From positions 2,926,501 to 2,990,500 of the forward strand of contig NZ_CP117466.1 in assembly GCF_028621715.1 (NCBI RefSeq): a DNA stretch of 64,000 nucleotides, given 5' to 3'. Below are positions 7,033 to 14,782 of the stretch, in pieces. The notes under the pieces are model-generated. The model did no database searches and was not told the DNA's origin. It saw only the letters and a list, made by a program, of their open reading frames with translations. Each line of letters starts with the position of its first letter. Positions within the stretch are counted from its first letter, which is position 1. The DNA comes from Paracoccus marcusii. GTDB taxonomy: Bacteria; Pseudomonadota; Alphaproteobacteria; Rhodobacterales; Rhodobacteraceae. The translations under genes were made by a program, and so were the position numbers.

Positions 7033-8199
7033 GTGACCGCACTCGCGCCCTATGCCTGCCATCCGCAAGACAGCCGCGGGCGATTGCAGGACGAAAGCCT
7101 GTCCACCTTCCGGTCGCCTTGGCAACGCGACCGCGATCGCATCATCCATTCCAGCGCTTTCCGCCGACTGAAACACAAGACCCAGGTCTTTGTCGAACAT
7201 GATGGCGAAGGCTATCGCGGCGATTATTTCCGCACCCGCCTGACCCATACGATCGAGGTTGCGCAGGTCGCGCGCACCATCGCCGGGGCGCTGCACCTGA
7301 ACACCGACCTGGCCGAGACCATAGCCCTTGCCCATGATCTGGGCCACCCGCCCTTCGGTCATACCGGAGAGGACGCGCTGTCCGCGCTGATGGCGCCCTA
7401 TGGCGGGTTCGACCACAACGCGCAGGCGCTGCGCATCGTCACCAAGCTGGAACGCCACTATGCCGATTTCGACGGGCTGAACCTGACCTGGGAAAGCCTG
7501 GAAGGCATCGCCAAGCACAACGGCCCGGTGACCGGCCCCCTGCCCTATGCCCTGGCCGAGGTGAACGCGCTGTGGGATCTGGAACTGCACAGCAATGCCA
7601 GCGCCGAGGCGCAGGTGGCGGCGGTGGCCGACGACGTGGCCTACAATCACCACGACCTGCATGACGGGCTGCGCGCAGGCCTGTTCACCGAGGACGATCT
7701 GGCGGAACTGCCCGTGATCGGCCCGGCCTTTGCCGAGGTCGACCGCCTGTATCCCGGCCTGGACCCCACGCGGCGCCGCTACGAGGCGCTGCGCCGCGTC
7801 TTCGGCGTCATGGTCGAGGATGTGATCGCCGTTGCCCAGAACCGGCTTGCCGGGCTGCAGCCGCGATCGGCGGACGACATCCGCGCGATGGACGGGGCGA
7901 TCATCCGCTTTTCCAAGCCGCTGTACCAGAACATCAAGGCGATCAAGTCCTTCCTGTTCCAGCGCATGTATCGCGCGCCCTCGGTCGTCGTCGAACGCAC
8001 CCATGTCACGCAGATGCTGAACGACCTGTTTCCGCTGTACCTGGATCATCCCGACCGGCTGCCCGACCAGTGGCGCGACGCGGCCATGCGCCTGAACGAT
8101 CCGACGGAACGCGCGCGTCTTGTGCTGGATTACGTCGCAGGGATGACCGACCGCTATGCGATTGCGGAACATCAACGCCTGATTCAGCCACAGTCCTGA
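7033..8199 (+). CDS. dgt: deoxyguanosinetriphosphate triphosphohydrolase-like protein
   Basis: HD-domain enzyme that splits dGTP (or other dNTPs) into deoxynucleoside and triphosphate, trimming dNTP pools. 388 aa. Metal-binding HD signature: His72 in RLTHTIEVAQVAR, His101-Asp102 in ALAHDLGHPPFGH, and later VADDVAYNHHDLHDGLRAG. The N-terminal FRSPWQRDRDRIIHSSAFRR is characteristic of the bacterial dGTPase type 2 subfamily. GTG start preceded by AAGGAAGG. Downstream lies a large inverted repeat before the osmC gene. Confidence 0.93.
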   Translation: MTALAPYACHPQDSRGRLQDESLSTFRSPWQRDRDRIIHSSAFRRLKHKTQVFVEHDGEGYRGDYFRTRLTHTIEVAQVARTIAGALHLNTDLAETIALAHDLGHPPFGHTGEDALSALMAPYGGFDHNAQALRIVTKLERHYADFDGLNLTWESLEGIAKHNGPVTGPLPYALAEVNALWDLELHSNASAEAQVAAVADDVAYNHHDLHDGLRAGLFTEDDLAELPVIGPAFAEVDRLYPGLDPTRRRYEALRRVFGVMVEDVIAVAQNRLAGLQPRSADDIRAMDGAIIRFSKPLYQNIKAIKSFLFQRMYRAPSVVVERTHVTQMLNDLFPLYLDHPDRLPDQWRDAAMRLNDPTERARLVLDYVAGMTDRYAIAEHQRLIQPQS

Positions 8200-8200
8200 A

Positions 8201-8244
8201 CCTTGGATGGTGTTGCCGCGTTGGGCGGGCAACACTGACCAAGG
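8201..8244 (+). promoter_or_regulatory. inverted repeat that can mask the osmC ribosome site
   Basis: Composite hairpin: outer stem CCTTGG (8201-8206) with CCAAGG (8239-8244), inner stem GTGTTGCC (8210-8217) with GGCAACAC (8228-8235). The right outer arm overlaps the AAGG of the Shine-Dalgarno stretch AAGGAAAAGG just before ATG 8251. It could terminate dgt transcripts or control osmC translation; there is no T-run, which argues against simple termination. Confidence 0.5.
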
Positions 8245-8250
8245 AAAAGG

Positions 8251-8682
8251 ATGGATCACATGATTACCCGCACCGGATCGGCTGAATGGACTGGCGGCCT
8301 GAAAGAGGGCAAGGGCCAGGTTTCGACCAAGTCGGGCGCGCTGTCGGCGCAGCCCTATGGTTTCAACACCCGCTTCGAGGACAAGCCCGGCACCAACCCC
8401 GAGGAACTGATCGGCGCCGCGCATGCATCGTGCTTCTCGATGGCGCTGGCGATGATGCTGGAACAGGAAGGCATCTCGGGCGTGTCGATCAAGACGAAGT
8501 CCGATATCTCGATGGACAAGGAAGGCGACGGTTTCGCCGTCAAGAAGGCCCACCTGACCACGACCATCACCGCTGATGCGGACCAGGCGAAGATCCTCGA
8601 AGTCGCCGAAAAGGCCAAGGAAGGCTGCCCGATCAGCAAGCTGCTGAATGCCGAAATCACGATGGACGCATCGGTTTCCTGA
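8251..8682 (+). CDS. OsmC-family peroxiredoxin
   Basis: Thiol peroxidase of the OsmC/Ohr superfamily that reduces organic hydroperoxides, cytoplasmic. 143 aa. Redox cysteines are Cys61 in GAAHASCFSMALAMML and Cys126 in KEGCPISKLL, the order and spacing of OsmC proteins. The form GTNPEELIGAAHASCFSMA is typical of OsmC rather than Ohr. ATG 8251 is used; ATG 8260 is a possible alternative. The TGATG overlap with the next gene suggests coupling. Confidence 0.92.
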   Translation: MDHMITRTGSAEWTGGLKEGKGQVSTKSGALSAQPYGFNTRFEDKPGTNPEELIGAAHASCFSMALAMMLEQEGISGVSIKTKSDISMDKEGDGFAVKKAHLTTTITADADQAKILEVAEKAKEGCPISKLLNAEITMDASVS

Positions 8683-9539
8683 TGCGCATCCGGGTCGGTC
8701 ACGAGTTCCGTATCAAGGTCGAGCAGCCGACCCCCCTCATCTGCCTTGTCGCCCCCGAGGCGGCACGGCACGATGATTTCATAGCCCCCGAACAGGTCAC
8801 GACCGTTCCTCATGTCGACGTGCATGAGTATCGCGACCTGTTCGGAAACATCTGCCGCCGCATGGTTGCCCCTGCAGGCGAATTTGTCCTTCGTGGCGAT
8901 GTGACCCTGAATGACGACGAAATGTGGGACGATGTCGATTTCGCGGCCCAGGAAACGCGGGTCGAGGATCTGCCCGACGATGCGCTGATCTATCTGATGG
9001 CGTCCCGTTATGTCGAAAGCGACGTCCTGTCCCAGCAGGCATGGGACCTATTCGGTCATCTGCAACCGGGCTGGGGCCGTGTTCAGGCGGTGCTGGACCA
9101 TGGCCACAAGGTCCTGACATTCGATTACGGCACGGCGTCGGTGTTTCGGACCGCGCATGATGCCAGCAAAGGCGGCATGGCCGTCTGCCGCGACTTCGCG
9201 CACCTGGCGCTGGCCTATCTGCGGGCGCTGAACATCCCGGCCCGCTATGTGAACGGCTATGTCGGCGATATCGGCGTGCCCAAGGTCGACGCGCCGATGG
9301 ATTTCGCCGCCTGGATCGAGGTCTACCTATCTGGCCGCTGGTGGACCTTCGACCCGCGCAACAACGAACGCCGCCTTGGCCGCGTCGTCGTCGCACGGGG
9401 TCGCGATGCCGCCGATGTAGCGATGCTGGCCAGCTTTGGCCCGCATCAACTGTTGGACTTCACCGTCTGGTGCCACCCGGTCGACGAAACCGGGCAGGAG
9501 TTGGACGGCATGGCCTTCGGTCAGGAGACGCGGCGCTAG
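8682..9539 (+). CDS. transglutaminase-like (cysteine protease fold) protein with altered catalytic His
   Basis: 285-residue transglutaminase-core protein with an N-terminal beta domain (about 1-90). The nucleophile Cys169 lies in GGMAVCRDFAHLALAYLRAL, and the third-position Asp224 in WWTFDPRNN. Between them PMDFAAWIEVYLSGRWW carries Ala where family members usually have His (DFHAW): residues 207-210 are DFAA. Either another residue supplies the base, this branch is non-catalytic, or it binds rather than cuts. Upstream overlap with osmC suggests co-expression. Related proteins are often called transglutaminase family protein; no substrate is known. Confidence 0.8.
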   Translation: MRIRVGHEFRIKVEQPTPLICLVAPEAARHDDFIAPEQVTTVPHVDVHEYRDLFGNICRRMVAPAGEFVLRGDVTLNDDEMWDDVDFAAQETRVEDLPDDALIYLMASRYVESDVLSQQAWDLFGHLQPGWGRVQAVLDHGHKVLTFDYGTASVFRTAHDASKGGMAVCRDFAHLALAYLRALNIPARYVNGYVGDIGVPKVDAPMDFAAWIEVYLSGRWWTFDPRNNERRLGRVVVARGRDAADVAMLASFGPHQLLDFTVWCHPVDETGQELDGMAFGQETRR

Positions 9540-11131
9540 ACCATCATCTCCTTGGTCGCGGTCAGCCTCAGGTCCGGGTGATCGCGACCGATCCTGTCGA
9601 TGTCCCATTGCAGGCGGGTCAGATAGACCAGATCGCCGTCATGGTCATGGGCCAGATGCGCCTTGTTCGTTTCGGCAAAGGCATCGACCACCGATTTGGC
9701 GCCACTGACCCAACGGGCGCTGGTGAACTGGCTGCCCTCGAACCGCACCGGGATACCGTATTCTAGTTCGATCCGGCTGGCCAGCACCTCGAACTGCAGC
9801 GCGCCCACGACGCCCACGATGAAGCCCGATCCGATCGCGGGCTTGAAGACCTTGGCGGCCCCCTCCTCGGCGAACTGCATCAGCGCCTTTTCCAGATGCT
9901 TGGCCTTCATCGGGTCCGTCGCGCGCACCGTCTGCAGCAGCTCGGGCGCGAATGACGGAATGCCCGTGAAGCGCAGCGTCTCTCCCTCAGTCAGGGCGTC
10001 GCCGATGCGCAGCTGGCCATGGTTCGGAATGCCGATGATGTCGCCGGCCCAGGCCTCCTCGGCCAGTTCGCGGTCGGCGGCCAGGAACAGGACCGGGTTC
10101 GACACCGCCATCGGTTTCTTCGTGCGGACGTGGACCATCTTCATGCCACGTTCGAAATGTCCCGATGCCAGCCGAACGAAAGCCACGCGGTCGCGGTGCT
10201 TGGGATCCATGTTGGCCTGAACCTTGAACACGAAGCCCGTCACGGTGTTCTCGTCCGGGGAAATCTCGCGCTCGGCACTGTTCTGGGGCTGCGGCGGCGG
10301 GCCATAGGTGCTGATGCCCTGCATCAACTCCTGCACGCCAAAGCTGTTGATCGCGCTGCCGAACCAGATGGGCGTCATGTGCCCCTCCAGGAACGACCGC
10401 TGGTCAAAGGTCGGTAGCAGCTCGCGGGCCATCTCGACCTCCTCGCGCAGCTTGGCCAGCAGATCGGCGGGAACGTGATCGGCCAGCCGCGGGTCGTCCA
10501 GCCCCTTCATCGAGATGGACTGCGCCACCTTGTTGCGGTCGGCCCGGTCCATCAGCTCCAGCCGGTCGCCCAGCATGTCATAGCAGCCGATGAACTCTCG
10601 CCCCACGCCGATCGGCCAGGATGCCGGCGCCACGTCGATGGCCAGGTTCTCTTGAATCTCGTCGATGATCTCGAACGTGTCGCGGGATTCGCGGTCCATC
10701 TTGTTGCAGAACGTCAGGATCGGCAGATCGCGCAGGCGGCAGACCTCGAACAGCTTGCGGGTCTGCGATTCGACACCCTTGGCCCCGTCGATGACCATGA
10801 TCGCCGCATCCACCGCGGTCAGCGTCCGATAGGTATCCTCGGAAAAGTCGCTGTGGCCCGGCGTATCCACCAGGTTGAAGCGATGTCCGTCAAAATCGAA
10901 CGACATCGCCGACGCGGACACCGAGATGCCGCGATCCTGTTCCATCTTCATGAAATCCGACCGCGTGCGCCTCGCCTCGCCCTTTGCGCGCACCTGCCCG
11001 GCCATCTGGATGGCGCCACCGTACAGCAGGAACTTCTCTGTCAGCGTTGTCTTGCCGGCATCGGGATGCGAGATGATCGCAAAGGTCCGGCGGCGGGCGA
11101 TTTCGGGTGGAAGCTGGGGGCGGTTTGTCAT
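9536..11131 (-). CDS. prfC: peptide chain release factor 3
   Basis: Translational GTPase RF3 that recycles RF1/RF2 after termination. 531 aa, as in other bacteria. G1 SHPDAGKTTLTEKFLLYGG, G2 around DRGISVSASAM, G3 DTPGHSDFSEDTYRTL, and G4 NKMDRE are intact. The G2/switch segment and length separate it from EF-G and EF-Tu. Its TAG stop shares CTAG with the convergent transglutaminase-like gene. No operon partner on its strand. Confidence 0.96.
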   Translation of the reverse strand: MTNRPQLPPEIARRRTFAIISHPDAGKTTLTEKFLLYGGAIQMAGQVRAKGEARRTRSDFMKMEQDRGISVSASAMSFDFDGHRFNLVDTPGHSDFSEDTYRTLTAVDAAIMVIDGAKGVESQTRKLFEVCRLRDLPILTFCNKMDRESRDTFEIIDEIQENLAIDVAPASWPIGVGREFIGCYDMLGDRLELMDRADRNKVAQSISMKGLDDPRLADHVPADLLAKLREEVEMARELLPTFDQRSFLEGHMTPIWFGSAINSFGVQELMQGISTYGPPPQPQNSAEREISPDENTVTGFVFKVQANMDPKHRDRVAFVRLASGHFERGMKMVHVRTKKPMAVSNPVLFLAADRELAEEAWAGDIIGIPNHGQLRIGDALTEGETLRFTGIPSFAPELLQTVRATDPMKAKHLEKALMQFAEEGAAKVFKPAIGSGFIVGVVGALQFEVLASRIELEYGIPVRFEGSQFTSARWVSGAKSVVDAFAETNKAHLAHDHDGDLVYLTRLQWDIDRIGRDHPDLRLTATKEMMV

Positions 11132-11267
11132 GCCGCCGCTTTATCCTGCGCGCGCGTCCGACGCAATTCCCGGCATCATGCCGCCAATGGCACGAATTGT
11201 CTGCATCCGGTTCTTGAACCCGCGCGTCCTTGTCGCATGATCAACCGCGAAACGGACGAGGGCGCAG

Positions 11268-12683
11268 ATGGACGGATCATGGGACCAATTGATGCGGCTG
11301 CTGTCCAACCGCGGCCTTGAATGGCTGCGCCAGCGTATCATGGCCCTGCCCGATCCCTGCCCGCTGGATCATCCCGACATCGGCGCGCTGGCGCTGGTGG
11401 GACAGATCGCACCGGTGCTGTCGGGCCTGCGCGGGCGCATCTCGCCGATCGAGGTGATCGTGCTGCGTCGCCTGACGCCAGATCTGGTACGTCAAGGCGC
11501 CATGCGCGTTCTTGACGGCGCGCGGGACGATGCGCTGGTCCGCCTGACGCTGGCGGGCGGTCTGGTCGCCCAGATGGACCCCCTGTGGCAACTGGCCTGC
11601 GAGGCGCTGGCCGACGACCCCGCCCTGCCCCTGCCGCACAGGTTGGCGCTGTCCGACGACCCCGTCCTGCTGGCACAGGCCGAGGCCGTGCTAACCACGC
11701 CCCCGACCTCGATCACCCCCGATCACGTGGCACAGGTGGCGCAGCTGCTGATGCAGCTTTATCATCATGGCGCGCGGCGTCCCCGTCTGTCCCACCCGCG
11801 CGCCTATACGCTGATCTTCGACCACCTGAGAATGCTGGCAACCTGGGCGCAGGGCGCGGGATGCACGGGGTCGGTTGCCCGGATCGCGTTCTGCCTGCGG
11901 CTTCTGGACGACGACCACCCGGTGGCGGACATGCTGTCCGACTTGATCCAGGTCCAGCGGCCCGACGGATCATTTCCCGTCAGGCTGGGTTTTGCCACCG
12001 CGGACCAGACGTTCGCGGATGCGGTCCAGCCGACGGTCCATGTGGCGATGGCGCTGCACATGGCGGCGTGGAAACGCTGGCGCGGTCCCGCGCCCGTCTG
12101 GCTGCAGCCCCATCCCGTCCAGGCCACCGCCCGCCAGCTGGCCGACCGGATCGCCGCGATGGACATCCCCAAGGCGCAGGCCCTGCACGCGGCAACCAGC
12201 CTGACCCGCGCGACCGGAGAGAACTGGTTCGCCCGCCTGTCCCCCGCGCGCCAGGCGGTGCCCGATGACCTGACCCGATTGGCGCGCATCTGCTTTCGCG
12301 ACGCGGTCGCGGCCCGGCATCTGCGCGCATGGCTTGGCCTGACGCGTCACGGTGACCGCCCGTCCGGCCTGGACGGACCCGAGGCCGCATGGCTGACCGG
12401 GCGCATCGTGGCCATCGCGACCCCCCTGCCGGATGCCGTGATGCGGCTGTGGGACCGCGCCGCGCTGGCCGGTGACGTCGCGGCCTTCACCGACTGCGCC
12501 CGCATCGCGCAGCATCACGCGGACGGCCCGGCCAGCCCCGCGGTCCGCGCCATGACCCGCCGCCTGTGCGTCGAGGCACTGACGCAGGATGCGCCCCTGC
12601 CCCGGATGCTGGACAGCCTGGATCGCCTGACCCTGCTGTCCCGCCTGTTTGAACCGGAAGCCAAAGAAGTGGCCGCCGCCTGA
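11268..12683 (+). CDS. uncharacterised alpha-helical protein
   Basis: 471 residues, largely helical, no signal peptide or membrane helix. The segment DMLSDLIQVQRPDGSFPVRL around residue 224 followed by AVQPTVHVAMALHMA resembles the QxxDGSF/alpha-alpha barrel repeat of terpene-cyclase or glycosidase toroids, but a single such repeat is not enough to assign a function. It is divergent from prfC with a 136-base gap and convergent with fhs. It may belong to one of the Rhodobacterales-restricted DUF families. Confidence 0.65.
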   Translation: MDGSWDQLMRLLSNRGLEWLRQRIMALPDPCPLDHPDIGALALVGQIAPVLSGLRGRISPIEVIVLRRLTPDLVRQGAMRVLDGARDDALVRLTLAGGLVAQMDPLWQLACEALADDPALPLPHRLALSDDPVLLAQAEAVLTTPPTSITPDHVAQVAQLLMQLYHHGARRPRLSHPRAYTLIFDHLRMLATWAQGAGCTGSVARIAFCLRLLDDDHPVADMLSDLIQVQRPDGSFPVRLGFATADQTFADAVQPTVHVAMALHMAAWKRWRGPAPVWLQPHPVQATARQLADRIAAMDIPKAQALHAATSLTRATGENWFARLSPARQAVPDDLTRLARICFRDAVAARHLRAWLGLTRHGDRPSGLDGPEAAWLTGRIVAIATPLPDAVMRLWDRAALAGDVAAFTDCARIAQHHADGPASPAVRAMTRRLCVEALTQDAPLPRMLDSLDRLTLLSRLFEPEAKEVAAA

Positions 12684-12688
12684 TCGGG

Positions 12689-14353
12689 TCAGAACAACCC
12701 CTCGACCTGTCCCAGATCATCCAGCCGGATGACCTCGGCCGCGGGGCGGCGCGGCAGGCCCGGCATGGTCATGATCTGCCCGCAGATCGCCACCACAAAG
12801 CCCGCGCCCGCGTTCAGCCGCACCTCTCTCACCGGTATGACATGCCCGGTGGGCGCGCCGCGCAGGTCCGGATCGGTCGAAAAGCTGTACTGCGTCTTGG
12901 CGATGCAGACCGGCATATGCCCATGGCCCGCCGCCTGCCAGGCGGCCAGCTGATCCAGGACGCCGGGACCGGGTTCGACCCGCGCGGCGCGGTGGATATG
13001 GGTGCAGACCGTCTGGATCTTGTCCCACAGCGGCATCGCGTCGGGGTAAAGCGGCGCGAATGCCGCAGGCTGTTCCGCCAGGGCGACGACCGCGCGGGCC
13101 AGATCCTCGGCACCGGCGCCACCCATGGCCCAGTGCCGCGCCAGGATGGCCTGCACCCCCTGTTCGGCGCAGTAGTCCTGCAGGGCCGCGATCTCGGCCG
13201 GCGTGTCGCCGTCGAAATGGTTCAGCGCCACGACGACCGGCAGGCCAAAGCTGCGGATGTTCTCGATGTGCCGGCCCAGATTGGCGCAGCCCGCGGTGAC
13301 CGCCGCGACGTCTTCCGCCGCCAGATCGGCCTTGGCCACGCCGCCGTTCATCTTCAGCGCCCGCACCGTGGCCACCAGCACGACGGCCGCTGGCGCAAGC
13401 CCCGCAAGGCGGCACTTGATGTTCAGGAACTTCTCGGCCCCCAGATCGGCGCCGAAGCCCGCCTCGGTCACCACGTAATCGGACAGGCGCAGGGCTGCGC
13501 GGGTCGCGATGACGCTGTTGCAGCCATGGGCGATATTGGCGAAGGGGCCGCCATGAACCAGCGCCGGGTTGTTCTCCAGCGTCTGGACCAGGTTCGGCTG
13601 CAACGCGTCCTTCAGCAGAACGGTCATCGCGCCATCTGCCTGCAGATCGCGCGCGGTGACGGGTTGGCGGTCGCGGGTATAGCCCACGACGATCCGGCCA
13701 AGCCGATCCTGCAGATCGGCCAAATCACGCGACAGGCACAGGATCGCCATCACCTCGGACGCGACGGTGATGTCGAAACCGGTCTGGCGCGAAAACCCGT
13801 TCGCCGCACCGCCCAGCCCCACGACCACATCGCGCAACGCGCGGTCGTTCATGTCCATGACCCGCCGCCAGGTGATGCGCCGCGTGTCCAGGTCAAGCGC
13901 ATTGCCCCAGTGGATGTGGTTGTCGATCATTGCGGCCAGCAGATTGTGGGCCGAGGTGATGGCATGGAAATCGCCGGTGAAGTGAAGGTTCATCTCCTCC
14001 ATCGGCACGATCTGCGCGCGCCCGCCGCCGGCCGCGCCGCCCTTCATGCCGAAGTTCGGGCCCAGGCTGGCCTCGCGGATGCAGATGGTGGCACGGTGGC
14101 CGATCCGGTTCAGCGCATCGCCCAGGCCCACGGTCGTGGTGGTCTTGCCCTCTCCCGCAGGGGTCGGGTTGATGGCGGTGACCAGGATCAGGCGGCCTTC
14201 GGGGCCGGTCAGACCGGCCAGCGCGTCATGGGTGATCTTGGCCTTGTCATGACCATAGGGCAGGATCTGATCCGGCGTCAGGCCAAGACGGGCGGCGATG
14301 TCGTTGATCGGCCGCTTGGTCGCGGCGCGCGCGATCTGAAGGTCGGTCTGCAT
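12689..14353 (-). CDS. fhs: formate-tetrahydrofolate ligase
   Basis: ATP-dependent synthesis of 10-formyl-THF from formate and THF, feeding one-carbon units to purines and initiator tRNA. 554 aa, the standard length. Visible signatures: the P-loop [19 protein letters not shown] (about residues 64-82), [37 protein letters not shown], and [20 protein letters not shown]. It is three bases downstream of uspA at the end of the TAXI-TRAP operon, which suggests co-transcription with a carboxylate importer. Confidence 0.96.
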   Translation of the reverse strand: MQTDLQIARAATKRPINDIAARLGLTPDQILPYGHDKAKITHDALAGLTGPEGRLILVTAINPTPAGEGKTTTTVGLGDALNRIGHRATICIREASLGPNFGMKGGAAGGGRAQIVPMEEMNLHFTGDFHAITSAHNLLAAMIDNHIHWGNALDLDTRRITWRRVMDMNDRALRDVVVGLGGAANGFSRQTGFDITVASEVMAILCLSRDLADLQDRLGRIVVGYTRDRQPVTARDLQADGAMTVLLKDALQPNLVQTLENNPALVHGGPFANIAHGCNSVIATRAALRLSDYVVTEAGFGADLGAEKFLNIKCRLAGLAPAAVVLVATVRALKMNGGVAKADLAAEDVAAVTAGCANLGRHIENIRSFGLPVVVALNHFDGDTPAEIAALQDYCAEQGVQAILARHWAMGGAGAEDLARAVVALAEQPAAFAPLYPDAMPLWDKIQTVCTHIHRAARVEPGPGVLDQLAAWQAAGHGHMPVCIAKTQYSFSTDPDLRGAPTGHVIPVREVRLNAGAGFVVAICGQIMTMPGLPRRPAAEVIRLDDLGQVEGLF

Positions 14354-14356
14354 GTC

Positions 14357-14782
14357 CTAGCGCACCACCATGACCGAGACCGGCGAATGGCGCACGACCG
14401 CGTTGGCATCGCGGCTGACCAGGATGCTGCGCAGCTCGTCCGGCTTGTCGCTGGCCATCACGATCAGGTCCGCCTTGTGCCGGGCCGCGGCCTTGAGGAT
14501 CGTCTCGGCCACATGCCCGTGGCCGACATGCACCTGCACGCGCGACTGGTCGGGGAAATGCTGGCTGGCGAAATCGTCCAGTGCGCCCTTCATCTTCTGC
14601 AGGGCCTTCTGTTCGTACCCCTTGGGCAGGAAGGTCGCCACCATCGAGCTGCCGAAATCATGCACGATCCCCAGCAGGTGGATCACGCCCTGGTCCCCCG
14701 CCAGCCGCATCGCGGCCGGCAGGGCCTTTTCCCAGCTTTCGGGATGCTGAAGGTCGATCGGCAACAGCACGACGTCATGCAT
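14357..14782 (-). CDS. universal stress protein (UspA family)
   Basis: 141-residue cytoplasmic Usp with the usual alpha/beta start VVLLPIDLQHPESW and end NAVVRHSPVSVMVVR. The glycine-rich ATP-binding loop (GxxGxxxxxxxxxGS) is replaced by SDKPDELRSILVSRDANAVV, so ATP binding is doubtful. It overlaps the end of the TRAP permease gene by 8 bases. UspA proteins encoded with TRAP transporters are known to modulate transport (TeaD with the ectoine transporter TeaABC of Halomonas), which gives a plausible role here. Confidence 0.85.
   Translation of the reverse strand: MHDVVLLPIDLQHPESWEKALPAAMRLAGDQGVIHLLGIVHDFGSSMVATFLPKGYEQKALQKMKGALDDFASQHFPDQSRVQVHVGHGHVAETILKAAARHKADLIVMASDKPDELRSILVSRDANAVVRHSPVSVMVVR

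Noticed and set aside
11162..11200. Hairpin with GAATTG/CAATTC outer arms between prfC and the helical protein gene
   Set aside because: Arms are short and interrupted; it does not align with a start, stop or promoter, so it is probably chance.
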